Shown: positions 17,301-24,716, numbered from the stretch's first letter. The stretch: 55,836 nt of DNA from DATEEG01 sp035525055 (GCA_035525055.1 DATLEZ010000122.1:1-55836); one strand, 5' to 3'. The notes: generated by a model not told the origin, from the letters alone. Numbers and translations: made by a program.

Positions 17301-17499
17301 GGTAGCTGTAGCCACTGGCAGACTCCCTGAGCTTCCCGTCGGCTACCAATCGGGCACCGACAGCCATGATCTCCTCGGGAGTGCTTTCGAGGGCAACAGC
17401 CGCAGTCCCCACTTGGACGGGGATGCCTGCTGCCCGTACGAGGGAAAGGAGATCGGGGCCGGCCTCGCGAGTCTCCATTGTTGAAATATACGTCTTCAA
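14371..17499 (-). CDS. TPR-like cytoplasmic domain / TM helix / PQQ-type beta-propeller protein
   Basis: A 1042-aa single-pass membrane protein. Residues 1-75 look like a winged-helix-type region (ESTPEEIMAVGARLVADGKL). Residues 80-560 are Ala/Leu/Glu-rich helical repeats of TPR type, similar to the region that follows the ATPase in STAND regulators and AAA-cyclases, but with no ATPase. A basic RRRPRRR stop-transfer stretch and one TM helix (WLAAAVAVGVIATGAAFLVV, about 600-620) are followed by a Thr/Pro linker and a 390-residue PQQ/BamB-like propeller. The propeller repeats include GHIYAIDLQSGDLLWRY, SLHAVDAASGE and MVHAVDAESGIVLWQF. Topology by charge puts the repeats inside and the propeller outside. 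TTG 17499 has a GAGGTG site four bases upstream; ATG 17478 is an alternative. No catalytic residues are evident, so a sensor or scaffold role is inferred. Confidence 0.85.
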   Translation of the reverse strand: MKTYISTMETREAGPDLLSLVRAAGIPVQVGTAAVALESTPEEIMAVGARLVADGKLRESASGYSYLSDASEPLSPAIAAYMAGHLADAMMVEGGDRGDIGRLLVVAGRFAEAWRMLAEAATDPSAKLADMERLDLLELADQALTEAKLDGGELEGRVRLHLARLYRAKGESQAARGSIETALTKLQGEELVDALGFAASVADDLQHPQEAERWVALAELAALKENSLAKLGSLLTFHGRELSRLGFASEAEAALGKGNSLLLSHGSRPQRFYGRLNQAWVDLDQGQMRAAEAGFAHLREEAQSLEGQASQADKEAYWARTLFGIGRPDLALAAINRAHEMASSAGAMAPKFIAHLARAEGGLLFENWEQAREGAEAALDLALANLPAWENVCRYLVARAMYGLGSLDEARSQAEAALAATPVGADGIRWRLRIEELQLELSDVWNRRAAEDITDLFLQSRWLGAAVDLMTARAARDKDPEVAAEAAALALQIGNPVQAAKAVRAGNLWRNPLATPVLSAARGLTDHCPPDWYPAFLAGPEPEAALAAATEVTDEEETLLREKIAQALQTAGLSGDTILSPAQRRTAGLVHRRRPRRRSPLAWLAAAVAVGVIATGAAFLVVNLTAPDPVAAAPTTAAPRTTTTVPPIEARVIAAPDTGLTGTYAFRGDAGRSGVASGGFREVEGYYWRLRPGGSFVPTTSPVSYGRWVYVVTDENKLYGYELTGGRLNLVIQADNPITATPTIGQPAGSETVDPLMVFPTNDGVVHAFSAVRTGTGVWDYPTNSTVRAPALIIEQSVFVATTDGHIYAIDLQSGDLLWRYPAAEAAATDLEEAPSFNTAPAFFEGVVYVTSREGSLHAVDAASGEPLCPRPIDLNGTVNIYPSITEGAVFVGLENPSGIHAFAAGACGGAPAGYSAFYPSSLAVRLGLLATPDTMYVLEDRLLLAMLLDGTLWLDAAGSTPSPWDGGPFGAADIITTPPVLADGVLYVGSQDGMVHAVDAESGIVLWQFNAESAIRGELVVVPGAVVATTADGEIIAIAGQ

Positions 17500-17587
17500 G
17501 CTGCACCTCGCTCAAATGTCGGGTCTGGTTGAGGATGCAGGAGGCCGCTCAAAAATACCTCGGAATTCGGTCCAAGCCCTTTCCGGG

Positions 17588-18178
17588 TCAGCGCGGGGTC
17601 CCCGGACCGGGGACGAAGTGCGCCCCGTGGCCGGGAACGATGAGACCTGCCACTTCCAGCACCCGTGCCCGCCCTCGATGGAGTCCCGCCGGGTCGGTGC
17701 AATAGGGGTCCTCACGAGGGCCGGTGCTGCGAAACCAGAGGTGGGTGAATGCCACCAGGCCCTGATCGGTGCCGATCAGGGTGGTGATGTCCTGAGGGGT
17801 ATGACCCGGGGTTTCCCACAGCAGGACGGACGGCGAAACGAGGAAGCCCTCGGCGGGCCGGCTGTCCCAATCTTCGTAGTGGTACACCGCCCAGTGATCG
17901 TGGACGCGGGCGTCGGGGAACATCCCTACGTTGATGGTGTGATCGGGATGATGGTGACTGATGACGACGTCGGTGATCTGGGCCGGTTCGAACCCGAGTT
18001 CGAGCAAAGGACCGGAAATGGCCGATTGCGAAGGGGCCATGCCCGGATCGACAACGATCAGCTGATCGTGATCGACGATGAGGCTGACGGAGGATCGAAC
18101 CCCGGGCCTTCCCGAACCGACCTGGAGGACGTGCCAGGTGGCGTTCATCTCGGGGGTCTTCTCAGCCGCTGCACCCAT
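17588..18178 (-). CDS. metallo-beta-lactamase-fold hydrolase (MBLAC1-like)
   Basis: A 196-aa MBL-fold metal hydrolase. It has the zinc signature VVISHHHPDHTINVGMF near residues 76-92, the second-site histidine in ETPGHTPQDI near 130, a DQGLVAFTH strand, and the final metal ligand in IVPGHGAHFVPGPG at the C-terminus. The short single-domain form resembles MBLAC1-type enzymes. The frame stays open upstream to 18610, but that part lies across the hydrolase gene and is low-complexity, so I start at ATG 18178 (18148 is an alternative). It is last in the LysR-led run, 58 bases behind the alpha/beta hydrolase. The substrate is unknown. Confidence 0.88.
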   Translation of the reverse strand: MGAAAEKTPEMNATWHVLQVGSGRPGVRSSVSLIVDHDQLIVVDPGMAPSQSAISGPLLELGFEPAQITDVVISHHHPDHTINVGMFPDARVHDHWAVYHYEDWDSRPAEGFLVSPSVLLWETPGHTPQDITTLIGTDQGLVAFTHLWFRSTGPREDPYCTDPAGLHRGRARVLEVAGLIVPGHGAHFVPGPGTPR

Positions 18179-18236
18179 GTTCACGTCGCCACCACGATCC
18201 AGCCGTAGGGGAGACGCCGACGTGCAATGAGTTGAT

Positions 18237-18920
18237 TCATTCGACCAGCATTCTGGCGAGTTCGGCGGGCCGGGACAACCACGGTGAGTGGCCACAGGCC
18301 ATCTCCAGGGCGTCCACTCCGAGACGTTCCCTGGATACCTGCCGTCCCCAGGACGGGTTGATGACCCGATCCTCGGTGCACACCACCGACACGACTTCAT
18401 CGGCTCGCCATTCTTTGAAGTCGGCGACTTCGTTCCACATGCTCTCCTGGAACCGGAGTCTGGCGATGGCGAGTTGGGCGGCGTCAGGCTCACTGTCGTG
18501 GAACAGGACTCGCATCGCCCCGACCCGGGTGAATCGGAAGCGCCGAGCCTCGTCGAATTCGAGGTCGTCCTGACCCAGGTGGCCGTCTCGTTCGGCATCC
18601 ACCGCGGCAAGGTCGGCGAGACTCATTCCCGGCGATCCGATGACTCCGGCCACGAACGCCAACCGTCGGGTCTTGACGCGCCCTGCCACGACTGCCGCAG
18701 TTAGAGCACCCAGAGAATGGCCCACGACGATCAGGTCATCCAACACGGGAGGCAGCGAAGCTATGGCGGCATCGGCGTATTCGTTTAACCCTGACTGCGG
18801 GTCGTCGCTGGGAAGATCGACTGCGATCGGCCTGTGACCCGATCCGGACAGATGCGACGCCACTGCGTCCCAACACCAGGCACCATGACAGGCTCCGTGG
18901 ATCAATAGGACGTCGGACAT
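18237..18920 (-). CDS. alpha/beta hydrolase (esterase/HNL-like)
   Basis: A 227-aa alpha/beta-hydrolase. It has the oxyanion loop LLIHGACHGAWCWDAV at residues 5-20, nucleophile elbow VVGHSLGALTAAVV near 65-78, acid candidate in CTEDRVINP near 185 and catalytic His in ACGHSPWLSRPAELA near 210. The opening HGACHGAWCW is characteristic of the methylesterase / hydroxynitrile-lyase-like branch. The ATG at 18920 overlaps the TGA of the upstream gene (ATGA), so the genes are translationally coupled. The biological ester is unknown. Confidence 0.9.
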   Translation of the reverse strand: MSDVLLIHGACHGAWCWDAVASHLSGSGHRPIAVDLPSDDPQSGLNEYADAAIASLPPVLDDLIVVGHSLGALTAAVVAGRVKTRRLAFVAGVIGSPGMSLADLAAVDAERDGHLGQDDLEFDEARRFRFTRVGAMRVLFHDSEPDAAQLAIARLRFQESMWNEVADFKEWRADEVVSVVCTEDRVINPSWGRQVSRERLGVDALEMACGHSPWLSRPAELARMLVE

Positions 18921-20089
18921 CAACGCTCCAGGTGGATCCCAGCTTGGAGCAGCGATGCCTCATACGCCTGGAGGTATCCCTCGGGACCGCGCACCTCCAT
19001 GGTCGCTCTGCCTTCGGGTTCAAGCGTCAGAGTGCGCTCCACATCAGGATTGAACCGTTGCCGTGTCTCCAGGTACTTATCCCAGATGCCTGCTAATTCG
19101 TTGTCCCAGGTCATGGACACGAGAATCCCGCCGGGCACGGATCGGGCGCTAGCGACTTTGGCCATGACGATCTCGCCAATCTCGTCGGCTGCGATCAACT
19201 CGCCGTCATCATGGCCACCAACCTGTTTGAGAAACGGGAAGTCCACTGGATCGATGGTGAGTCTTGCCAGAGGTTTCAACTCGGAGGTCGCGGCCCACTC
19301 GTTGGAGGCAGGCCCACCTGGATATAAGGGGATCGGTTCGAAATCGGCTCGTGAGAGAAGGTACAGCGTCCCGGTTCTCCAGATGTTGGCACCAACGAGA
19401 TCCTTGTGAACTGTGAAGCGATAAAGATCGACAGGATTGCCCGACCGATCTGGCCAGGACATGGCGCCATTGCGGGTCGAGCCCTTCAACTTGGAGCGGT
19501 CGATGACGGCGAACCACATCGCCCACAGCCCGAAGGGGGTCCCGTACACAGCCGCCCTGTTCCCTGTCCCACCCATATCCATGATCTCGACCGAGCTCCG
19601 CCTGGGGAGAAATGAATCGATGTCGGCCCGAGGCGATCCATGGAAGATGAACTGGCCCTGCCTCGAAAGCCACTCGACGAAGCGCCACTTCGGCCAGCGA
19701 TGCCGCCACTCGAGGGTGCGGCCGTCCCGATTCTCGAGGATCAGATCAGTTAGATCTCGATACAGATCCTCCTCGCCCGCTTCCCAGTCGAGCCCTTCAA
19801 GTCGGAGACCCCGTCCCGACGTGCTCGTCGTTGTGTCGTCGGCTCTGACGAAGTCGATGGTTCCGCCAACTCGACCTCCCGGGGCGGGGTCGCCTTCGTC
19901 GAAGTCAACAGTGGCGCCCCGCAGTTGGCTGCCCACGACGACGTAGGAGTTGCCGGAACCGACCAGCCCGGCCGCCAATTCCTCCGGAACGCCTTCCAGT
20001 CGGATCAGGACCTCGCCGTCGACAATGGAAACCAGCATCGGCTCGAGGCCGAGCAAGTAGGTGCCGACCAGGCGCTGGAAACCGCTCAT
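18920..20089 (-). CDS. unknown protein with ADP-ribosyltransferase-like motifs
   Basis: A 389-aa soluble protein that I cannot assign to a named family. Residues 1-120 are beta-rich. Residues 140-200 carry QFIFHGSPRADIDSF, then AAVYGTPFGLWAMWFAVIDR. This order (His-Gly-Ser strand, then a Tyr-Gly-Thr-Pro strand leading into an Ala-x-x-Phe-Ala helix) is how the first half of PARP-like ADP-ribosyltransferase folds reads, although the later catalytic Glu is not obvious. The rest is mixed with no membrane span. It sits between LysR and the alpha/beta hydrolase, with four-base ATGA overlaps at both ends, so all are made together. The ART link is inference and could be coincidence. Confidence 0.75.
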   Translation of the reverse strand: MSGFQRLVGTYLLGLEPMLVSIVDGEVLIRLEGVPEELAAGLVGSGNSYVVVGSQLRGATVDFDEGDPAPGGRVGGTIDFVRADDTTTSTSGRGLRLEGLDWEAGEEDLYRDLTDLILENRDGRTLEWRHRWPKWRFVEWLSRQGQFIFHGSPRADIDSFLPRRSSVEIMDMGGTGNRAAVYGTPFGLWAMWFAVIDRSKLKGSTRNGAMSWPDRSGNPVDLYRFTVHKDLVGANIWRTGTLYLLSRADFEPIPLYPGGPASNEWAATSELKPLARLTIDPVDFPFLKQVGGHDDGELIAADEIGEIVMAKVASARSVPGGILVSMTWDNELAGIWDKYLETRQRFNPDVERTLTLEPEGRATMEVRGPEGYLQAYEASLLQAGIHLER

Positions 20090-20991
20090 GCTGCCGGCAG
20101 CTGGAGTGACCGTTTGCCGGCGGCACGTTCCAGGTGGTCGAGAAAGGCGACCACCGCCAGGCGGTCCTGGGCTGCCGGACGGGTCACGGCGATCACCTGA
20201 CGGGTCGGGCCTGACAGTGGAAGCAGGCGAACCTCTGGAGGTAGACGGGTCAGAGCCAATGCCGGGAGGATCGCGCAGGCATTGACCGACGCCACTAGCT
20301 GGAGGGTGACTTCGAAATCGTCGATCTCATAGTGCACGCGGGGCTCGAATCCGGCCGATCGGCAGATGGCCCGCACCGCTCTGCCGCACTCACTTGTCTC
20401 GAGCGGCGCCGCCACCCAGCGGTGTCCGCTGGCATCGGCAAGTTTGCGAATGCTGGATTTGGCCGGAACTGCCAGATAGAGCGGCTCGTCGAGGATCTTG
20501 CGTTTGTTCAGACCCTGGTGCCGGCTGTGAGGCACGTGCTTGTAGCGCTGATCGACGGCAACATCGAGGGCGCCGAGGCGCAGTTCGCGGGCGGCGTCAT
20601 CGTGGCCCAACTCGACCAGGTGCAGGACGACCCCCGGATGTTCGACGGCCAGGCTCTGGAAGGTGTCGGGTATGAGGGCCGCCATCACACTGGGCAGGGC
20701 GCCAACCATGACCTTGCCGGCTACCTCGCCCGTTGCCTCGGAGACGGCGGTTGTGGCCCGTTCGACCGCATCGAAGACGGCAGGAGCGTGATCGACCAGA
20801 ACTCGACCCGCCGGGGTCAGAGCGACGTTGCGACCCTGCCGCTCGAGCAGGGGAGTCCCGATCTCCTCTTCGAGGATCGAAAGCTGCTGGGAGACAGCCG
20901 ACGGGGTATAGGCCAGGGCCTCGGCGGCGGCCGTGATAGTGCCCCGTTCGGCCACCTCTCTGAGAAAGCGAAGTCGTTTCAGGTCAAGCAT
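20086..20991 (-). CDS. LysR-family transcriptional regulator
   Basis: A 301-aa LysR-type regulator. The N-terminal winged helix-turn-helix covers residues 1-60 (LRFLREVAERGTITAAAEAL, then PSAVSQQLSILEEEIGTPLL). The periplasmic-binding-like effector domain spans about 90-295. It is the first gene of a run with the ART-like gene, the alpha/beta hydrolase and the MBL hydrolase, all overlapping or close, which suggests that it controls its own operon. Palindromic and direct repeats lie in the 120 bases upstream of its start. Confidence 0.95.
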   Translation of the reverse strand: MLDLKRLRFLREVAERGTITAAAEALAYTPSAVSQQLSILEEEIGTPLLERQGRNVALTPAGRVLVDHAPAVFDAVERATTAVSEATGEVAGKVMVGALPSVMAALIPDTFQSLAVEHPGVVLHLVELGHDDAARELRLGALDVAVDQRYKHVPHSRHQGLNKRKILDEPLYLAVPAKSSIRKLADASGHRWVAAPLETSECGRAVRAICRSAGFEPRVHYEIDDFEVTLQLVASVNACAILPALALTRLPPEVRLLPLSGPTRQVIAVTRPAAQDRLAVVAFLDHLERAAGKRSLQLPAA

Positions 20992-21015
20992 GATCGTGAA
21001 GTATACATGAAGTGT

Positions 21016-21032
21016 CGAATAAGTATTATTCG
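21016..21032. promoter_or_regulatory. perfect AT-rich palindrome upstream of lysR
   Basis: CGAATAA-GTA-TTATTCG is a perfect 7+3+7 palindrome 25 bases upstream of the LysR start codon, in a locally AT-rich leader. Its size and position fit an autoregulatory LysR site, though the classical T-N11-A spacing is not exact. Confidence 0.5.
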
Positions 21033-21053
21033 CTAGACGTTAATGATCCCTGA

Positions 21054-21091
21054 CGGTAGAAATAGATGAATTGGCGGTAGAACTACATGAA
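21054..21091 (+). promoter_or_regulatory. two 17-bp direct repeats, 21 bp apart
   Basis: CGGTAGAAATAGATGAA (21054-21070) and CGGTAGAACTACATGAA (21075-21091) differ at two positions and are offset by exactly 21 bp, two helical turns, so a protein would bind both on one DNA face. They lie 21 bases before the small ORF at 21112 and about 60 bp from the lysR palindrome. The second copy is also inside a GGCGGT...ACCGCC stem. Confidence 0.5.
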
Positions 21092-21111
21092 ACCGCCGGA
21101 AGGATCACACC

Positions 21112-21213
21112 GTGGAACTGATAATCGCACTCTCGCTGCTAATCCTGCTCAGTCTTAGCGGTGCCCTGGCCGGCGCCGACAGCCGGGACGGATCCGACTG
21201 GCGCAGCCACTGA
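21112..21213 (+). CDS. small membrane peptide (33 aa)
   Basis: Read from GTG 21112 behind a GGAAGG ribosome site, this is a 33-aa peptide with one hydrophobic helix (ELIIALSLLILLSLSGALAGA) and a charged ADSRDGSDW tail. Short membrane peptides ending in a DSRD-W pattern recur in actinobacterial genomes as I recall, but I know no function. It is followed after two bases by another small ORF, suggesting a pair. Confidence 0.5.
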   Translation: MELIIALSLLILLSLSGALAGADSRDGSDWRSH

Positions 21214-21215
21214 TC

Positions 21216-21401
21216 ATGAACAGCTACCTGTTGGAGTTGCTCGCCAGGGACCGGGCCGAATCCTGGTGGTGCCAGGCGCAAAGCGCTAGACGTTGGAAGA
21301 ATTCGAGATCTCCGGCATCGACGCCTGTTTGGCGGTCCCGCGGTTCCCGTCTCTTAGTCAACCGCGCTCGCGAGGCGACGTCCCTCGTCGACTGCCGGTA
21401 G
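21216..21401 (+). CDS. small hypothetical ORF (61 aa)
   Basis: ATG 21216, two bases after the previous stop, opens MNSYLLELLARDRAESWW, an amphipathic helix. The remaining 40 residues are Arg/Ser-rich and not clearly protein-like, so the end may be frameshifted or non-coding. Only the first 25 or so residues look constrained. On the other strand a 62-aa ORF (21354-21542) overlaps the tail, and I cannot tell whether it is expressed. Nothing else is seen between here and the ABC permease. Confidence 0.3.
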   Translation: MNSYLLELLARDRAESWWCQAQSARRWKNSRSPASTPVWRSRGSRLLVNRAREATSLVDCR

Positions 21402-21569
21402 GTCCGGTTCGGGTTCGGCTTCCGACGAATCCAGGGCTTGGCGGAGCAGCTCGGCAAGATGCGTCGAGGTCACAACGAAACCTCGTGGGAGCGTCACCCC
21501 AATGTCGGCGATGATCAAGCAGGCCCGTGTCGTGTCGGCCATCTCCGACGACGTCTATGAAGCCGACCG

Positions 21570-22373
21570 CTAGCGCGCAGCCGCCTTCTTGTAACGGTTG
21601 ATCGACAGCGGGATGAAGATCACAAGGATCAGGGCGATCCAGATGATCGAAGCAAGCTGAGGGTTCTGGATGGGCCAGGCGTCCGCGACCGGAGCCCCTT
21701 CGATCGTGTTGCCGAAGAGTTCTCTAACCGCCTGAGTCAGGGCCGAGACCGGATTCCAGTTGGCGAAAACCCTCAGCGCGGTCGGGAAGTTGTCGCTGGG
21801 CACAAAGGTATTGGCAATGAAGGTCAAAGGGAAGATCAAGATGAACGAGGCGTTGTTCACCACCTCAACGCTCTTCACCGACAAGCCCACCGTCGCCATG
21901 ATCCAGGAGAATGCGTAAGCGAAGCCGAGAAGCAGTGCAAAGCCGAACACAGCTTCGAGGAACGAGGAGCGGATTCGCCAACCGACGAGAAGGCCGGTTC
22001 CGGCCATGATCGCAACGACCAAGGTGTTGTTAAGAAGGTCGCTGGTGGTTCTGCCTAAAAGGACGGCCGATGATGAGATGGGGAGCGACCGGAATCGCTC
22101 GATGATCCCTTTCTTGATGTCGTCAGCTAACCCGGAGCCGGTGATGGTCGCTCCAAAGATGACGGTCTGGACGAAGATGCCGCCGATCAGGTACTCCCGA
22201 TAGGAGATCCCCGGCAACTCGATCGCGCTTCCAAAGATGTAGGCGAACAGCAGCACGAACATGATCGGCTGGATCGTTGAGAAGACCAGAAGGTCGGGCA
22301 ACCGTCCGATCTTCAGCAGGTTCCGCTTGGTCATGACGGCCCCATCCGATAGTGCCTGGCTAAGACTGCTCAC
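21570..22373 (-). CDS. ABC-2 type transporter permease (DrrB-like)
   Basis: A 267-aa permease of an ABC-2 exporter. There are six predicted membrane spans and the family signature around GGIFVQTVIFGATITGSGLADD and the RFRSLPISSSAVLLGR coupling-helix segment. It starts at GTG 22373, overlapping the ATPase stop by four bases, so the two subunits are coupled. DrrAB-type exporters move amphipathic drugs or lipids outward; the substrate here is not known. Confidence 0.93.
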   Translation of the reverse strand: MSSLSQALSDGAVMTKRNLLKIGRLPDLLVFSTIQPIMFVLLFAYIFGSAIELPGISYREYLIGGIFVQTVIFGATITGSGLADDIKKGIIERFRSLPISSSAVLLGRTTSDLLNNTLVVAIMAGTGLLVGWRIRSSFLEAVFGFALLLGFAYAFSWIMATVGLSVKSVEVVNNASFILIFPLTFIANTFVPSDNFPTALRVFANWNPVSALTQAVRELFGNTIEGAPVADAWPIQNPQLASIIWIALILVIFIPLSINRYKKAAAR

Positions 22374-23374
22374 GAGCGGGATCCCTTCTCAGTCTTGGCC
22401 TTCTTTGGCTTCGTGGGTTCTGGTTCGACTCCGTCCTCGGCGGCATGACCCGTGAGGGTGAGGAACACATCGTCGAGCGTTGGCCGGCGGAGCCCGAACT
22501 CGAAGGGAACAATGCCGAGTTCGTCAAAGGCGCGAACCGCTTCGAACAGCGCGGTGCCGCCATCGCTCACCGGAACAATCAGATGCCGGGCATGATGGTC
22601 GATGTCGACGTTGCCCATGCCGATCCGGGCTAGAACCCGGGCAGCTTTTTCAATGTCGGCCGGCGTCTTGACCACGAGCTCGAGGCGCTCACCGCCAACC
22701 TGACGCTTGAGTTCTTCGGCCGTGCCCTCGGCGATCACATGGCCGTGGTCGATGACCGCGATCTTGTCGGCCAACTGGTCAGCCTCGTCGAGGAAGTGCG
22801 TCGTCAGGAGAAGAGTGGCGCCTTCCCGAACGAGTTCCGAGATGACGGTCCAGAGGTCGATCCGGCTGCGGGGATCGAGCCCGGTGGTGGGCTCGTCGAG
22901 AAAGATCACCTTTGGTTTGGCAACCAGTGCCCCGGCCAGGTCGAGCCGACGGCGCATGCCACCTGAGTAGGTTTTGACCTGGCGGCCCCCTGCTTCAGTG
23001 AGGTCGAACCGCTCGAGGAGTTCACCTGCCCGAGCCCGGCTGGCGGGCTTTCCCATGTGATAGAGGCGGCCCACCATGTCGAGGTTTTCGAAGCCTGTGA
23101 GGTTCTCGTCGACTGCCGCGTATTGACCGGACAGACCGATCGCCTTGCGTAGCTCTTGAGCTTGGGTGAAAACGTCAAAGCCAGCCACCGTGGCCCGTCC
23201 GGCGTCGGCCTTGAGAAGGGTCGTGAGTATGCGGACGGTGGTTGTCTTCCCGGCGCCATTGGGCCCGAGCAGGCCCATGACCGTTCCCTCTGGGACGGAC
23301 AGGTTCAACCCCTCGACCGCCACCACTTCACCGTATCGCTTGGAGAGCCCTTCGACGACTATTGCATCAGACAT
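22370..23374 (-). CDS. ABC transporter ATPase (DrrA / daunorubicin-resistance type)
   Basis: A 334-aa ATP-binding subunit. Walker A is GPNGAGKTTTVRIL near residues 37-50, the Q-loop GLSGQYAAVDENLT near 93, signature KTYSGGMRRRLDLAGAL near 137-153, Walker B VIFLDEPTTGLDPRSR near 159-174 and the H-loop LLTTHFLDEADQL near 190. The C-terminal extension (about 245-310) with PTLDDVFLTLTGH is the DrrA-type domain. A Lys/Glu-rich tail ends the protein. It is first in a two-gene operon with the permease. Confidence 0.95.
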   Translation of the reverse strand: MSDAIVVEGLSKRYGEVVAVEGLNLSVPEGTVMGLLGPNGAGKTTTVRILTTLLKADAGRATVAGFDVFTQAQELRKAIGLSGQYAAVDENLTGFENLDMVGRLYHMGKPASRARAGELLERFDLTEAGGRQVKTYSGGMRRRLDLAGALVAKPKVIFLDEPTTGLDPRSRIDLWTVISELVREGATLLLTTHFLDEADQLADKIAVIDHGHVIAEGTAEELKRQVGGERLELVVKTPADIEKAARVLARIGMGNVDIDHHARHLIVPVSDGGTALFEAVRAFDELGIVPFEFGLRRPTLDDVFLTLTGHAAEDGVEPEPTKPKKAKTEKGSRS

Positions 23375-23521
23375 GAACGGGGAACCATAACCGCACCGAT
23401 CGAGTACCCCGATTGAGTTTCACCTTCGGAGCCGTCTAGTTCCGAACCCGTTCACGAGTCGTTTACCTGGTCCGCGGAGCTTGGTCTCGCCGCCGTGGAT
23501 CCAGTCGATTACTAGTGGGTC

Positions 23522-24403
23522 GTGGACATATTCTTCATTCGAATTTCGGTAGCGTTTCCCGCTGTGGAACGCAGGTTTCTGATCGCTCGCAACCCTGATC
23601 CGGCTTCGACTCTGCCGTTTTTGCTGCGACTCCCGGTTCAGCCGGCCGGGTTGGTGTTGAGGGCCCGGGACACCTGGCCGAGAACGGCCAAGATCTACTG
23701 CTATCGAGGGGAGGACCCCTGGTCAGATGAACTCGAGATCGTCCAGGAGGTAGAGGTCAAGAGCTGCACTCGGCGCGGGGTGGCAATTGATCTCATTCTC
23801 GATCGAGGGAAGGAGAATCGGAGCCAGTTCATCTTTACCCGACTGAAAGGGGGACGAGAAGCGATCTTCTGGCAGACGGCCCGGACCGCCCAAGAGTCAA
23901 GACCCGGCGTACGCCTCCCCGGCCGAAGGGCCTCGTTGCTGGCCGAGCTCGAAATCACGATCGACACCCGGGAGAGGTATCCGTACCAGTTTTCGAAGCA
24001 GCAGACCAAGACCAGAAAGGCGGCTATCCCGGTCGGTGACTACGGAGTGGTTCACGATGATCAGGTCGTGGCGCTGGTCGAACGAAAGAGCTTCCAGGAT
24101 CTGGCCAAGGGGCTATCCGATGGAGGCCTGGCGTTTCAACTCGCCGACCTCGCGACCTATCCCCGGGCGGCGCTCGTCGTTGAGGACAAGTACTCCGCCA
24201 TCTTCAAGCACAAGTTCGTTCCCGGCGGGACCCTGGCGGACCTGCTGGCCCGGGTCCAGGTCAGGTATCCGTCTGTGCCGATCGTGTTCTGCGAAACCAG
24301 GCCGCTGGCCGAAGAGTGGACCTTCCGATTCCTCGGTGCCGCCCTGGCCGGTTTTATCGAGCAACCGGAAGATCCGACGGAGCCCCGGGCCTGGATCGAC
24401 TAG
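23522..24403 (+). CDS. ERCC4-domain (XPF-type) nuclease
   Basis: A 293-aa protein with a C-terminal XPF/ERCC4 nuclease domain. ITIDTRERYPYQF near residues 144-156 gives the first acidic site, GDYGVVHDDQVVALVERKS near 172-190 contains the GDY and ERK catalytic motifs, and the domain runs to about 280. The first 130 residues form an unassigned domain rich in Arg and beta strands. No helix-hairpin-helix follows, so it is not a full XPF. GTG 23522 gives the longest form; GTG 23564 (VERRFLIARNPDP) is more likely the true start. It probably cuts branched DNA in repair or, given its place before a type I R-M locus, in defence. Confidence 0.85.
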   Translation: MDIFFIRISVAFPAVERRFLIARNPDPASTLPFLLRLPVQPAGLVLRARDTWPRTAKIYCYRGEDPWSDELEIVQEVEVKSCTRRGVAIDLILDRGKENRSQFIFTRLKGGREAIFWQTARTAQESRPGVRLPGRRASLLAELEITIDTRERYPYQFSKQQTKTRKAAIPVGDYGVVHDDQVVALVERKSFQDLAKGLSDGGLAFQLADLATYPRAALVVEDKYSAIFKHKFVPGGTLADLLARVQVRYPSVPIVFCETRPLAEEWTFRFLGAALAGFIEQPEDPTEPRAWID

Positions 24404-24409
24404 CCAGAT

Positions 24410-24655
24410 TCATTCCAGCCACTTGGACGGTCGGGTCCGGCGGTCCCGCCAGACGTCATGTTGGCACGACTTGCAATGCAGAGGTGGATTGAAGTCGCTG
24501 ACCATGCAGCCGCCCAGTTCCACGACGCCTTCTCTCCACCGCTCCAGCAGCGATTCGCTCGGATAGCCGTAGACGATCGGGACCAGGCGTTGCTCACCGC
24601 AGTTTGGGCACTTGCTAGACCGGTAGACCCAGGTTCCCACTGGTTTCTTGACCAT
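24410..24655 (-). CDS. small zinc-ribbon-like protein
   Basis: An 81-aa protein with paired cysteines CPNCG near residue 16 and CKSC near residue 61, a plausible four-Cys zinc site, around a conserved-looking core LVPIVYGYPSESLLERW and VELGGCMV. No enzyme motif is visible. It is convergent with the ERCC4 gene (6 bases apart) and divergent from hsdR. Similar small proteins are widely annotated as hypothetical. Confidence 0.75.
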   Translation of the reverse strand: MVKKPVGTWVYRSSKCPNCGEQRLVPIVYGYPSESLLERWREGVVELGGCMVSDFNPPLHCKSCQHDVWRDRRTRPSKWLE

Positions 24656-24716
24656 GGGTCGAACGTATCTTGGCCGTAGCCTGTCGAGAAGACCCCGTTA
24701 GCCTCCGTTCACAGCG

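Noticed and set aside
18179..18610. Long N-terminal extension of the MBL hydrolase
   Set aside because: It overlaps the alpha/beta hydrolase gene in another frame and is Pro/Ser/Arg-rich, unlike a real domain.
21354..21542. 62-aa minus-strand ORF
   Set aside because: Looks partly protein-like but has no ribosome site, no family and overlaps the tail of another doubtful ORF; not enough to call.
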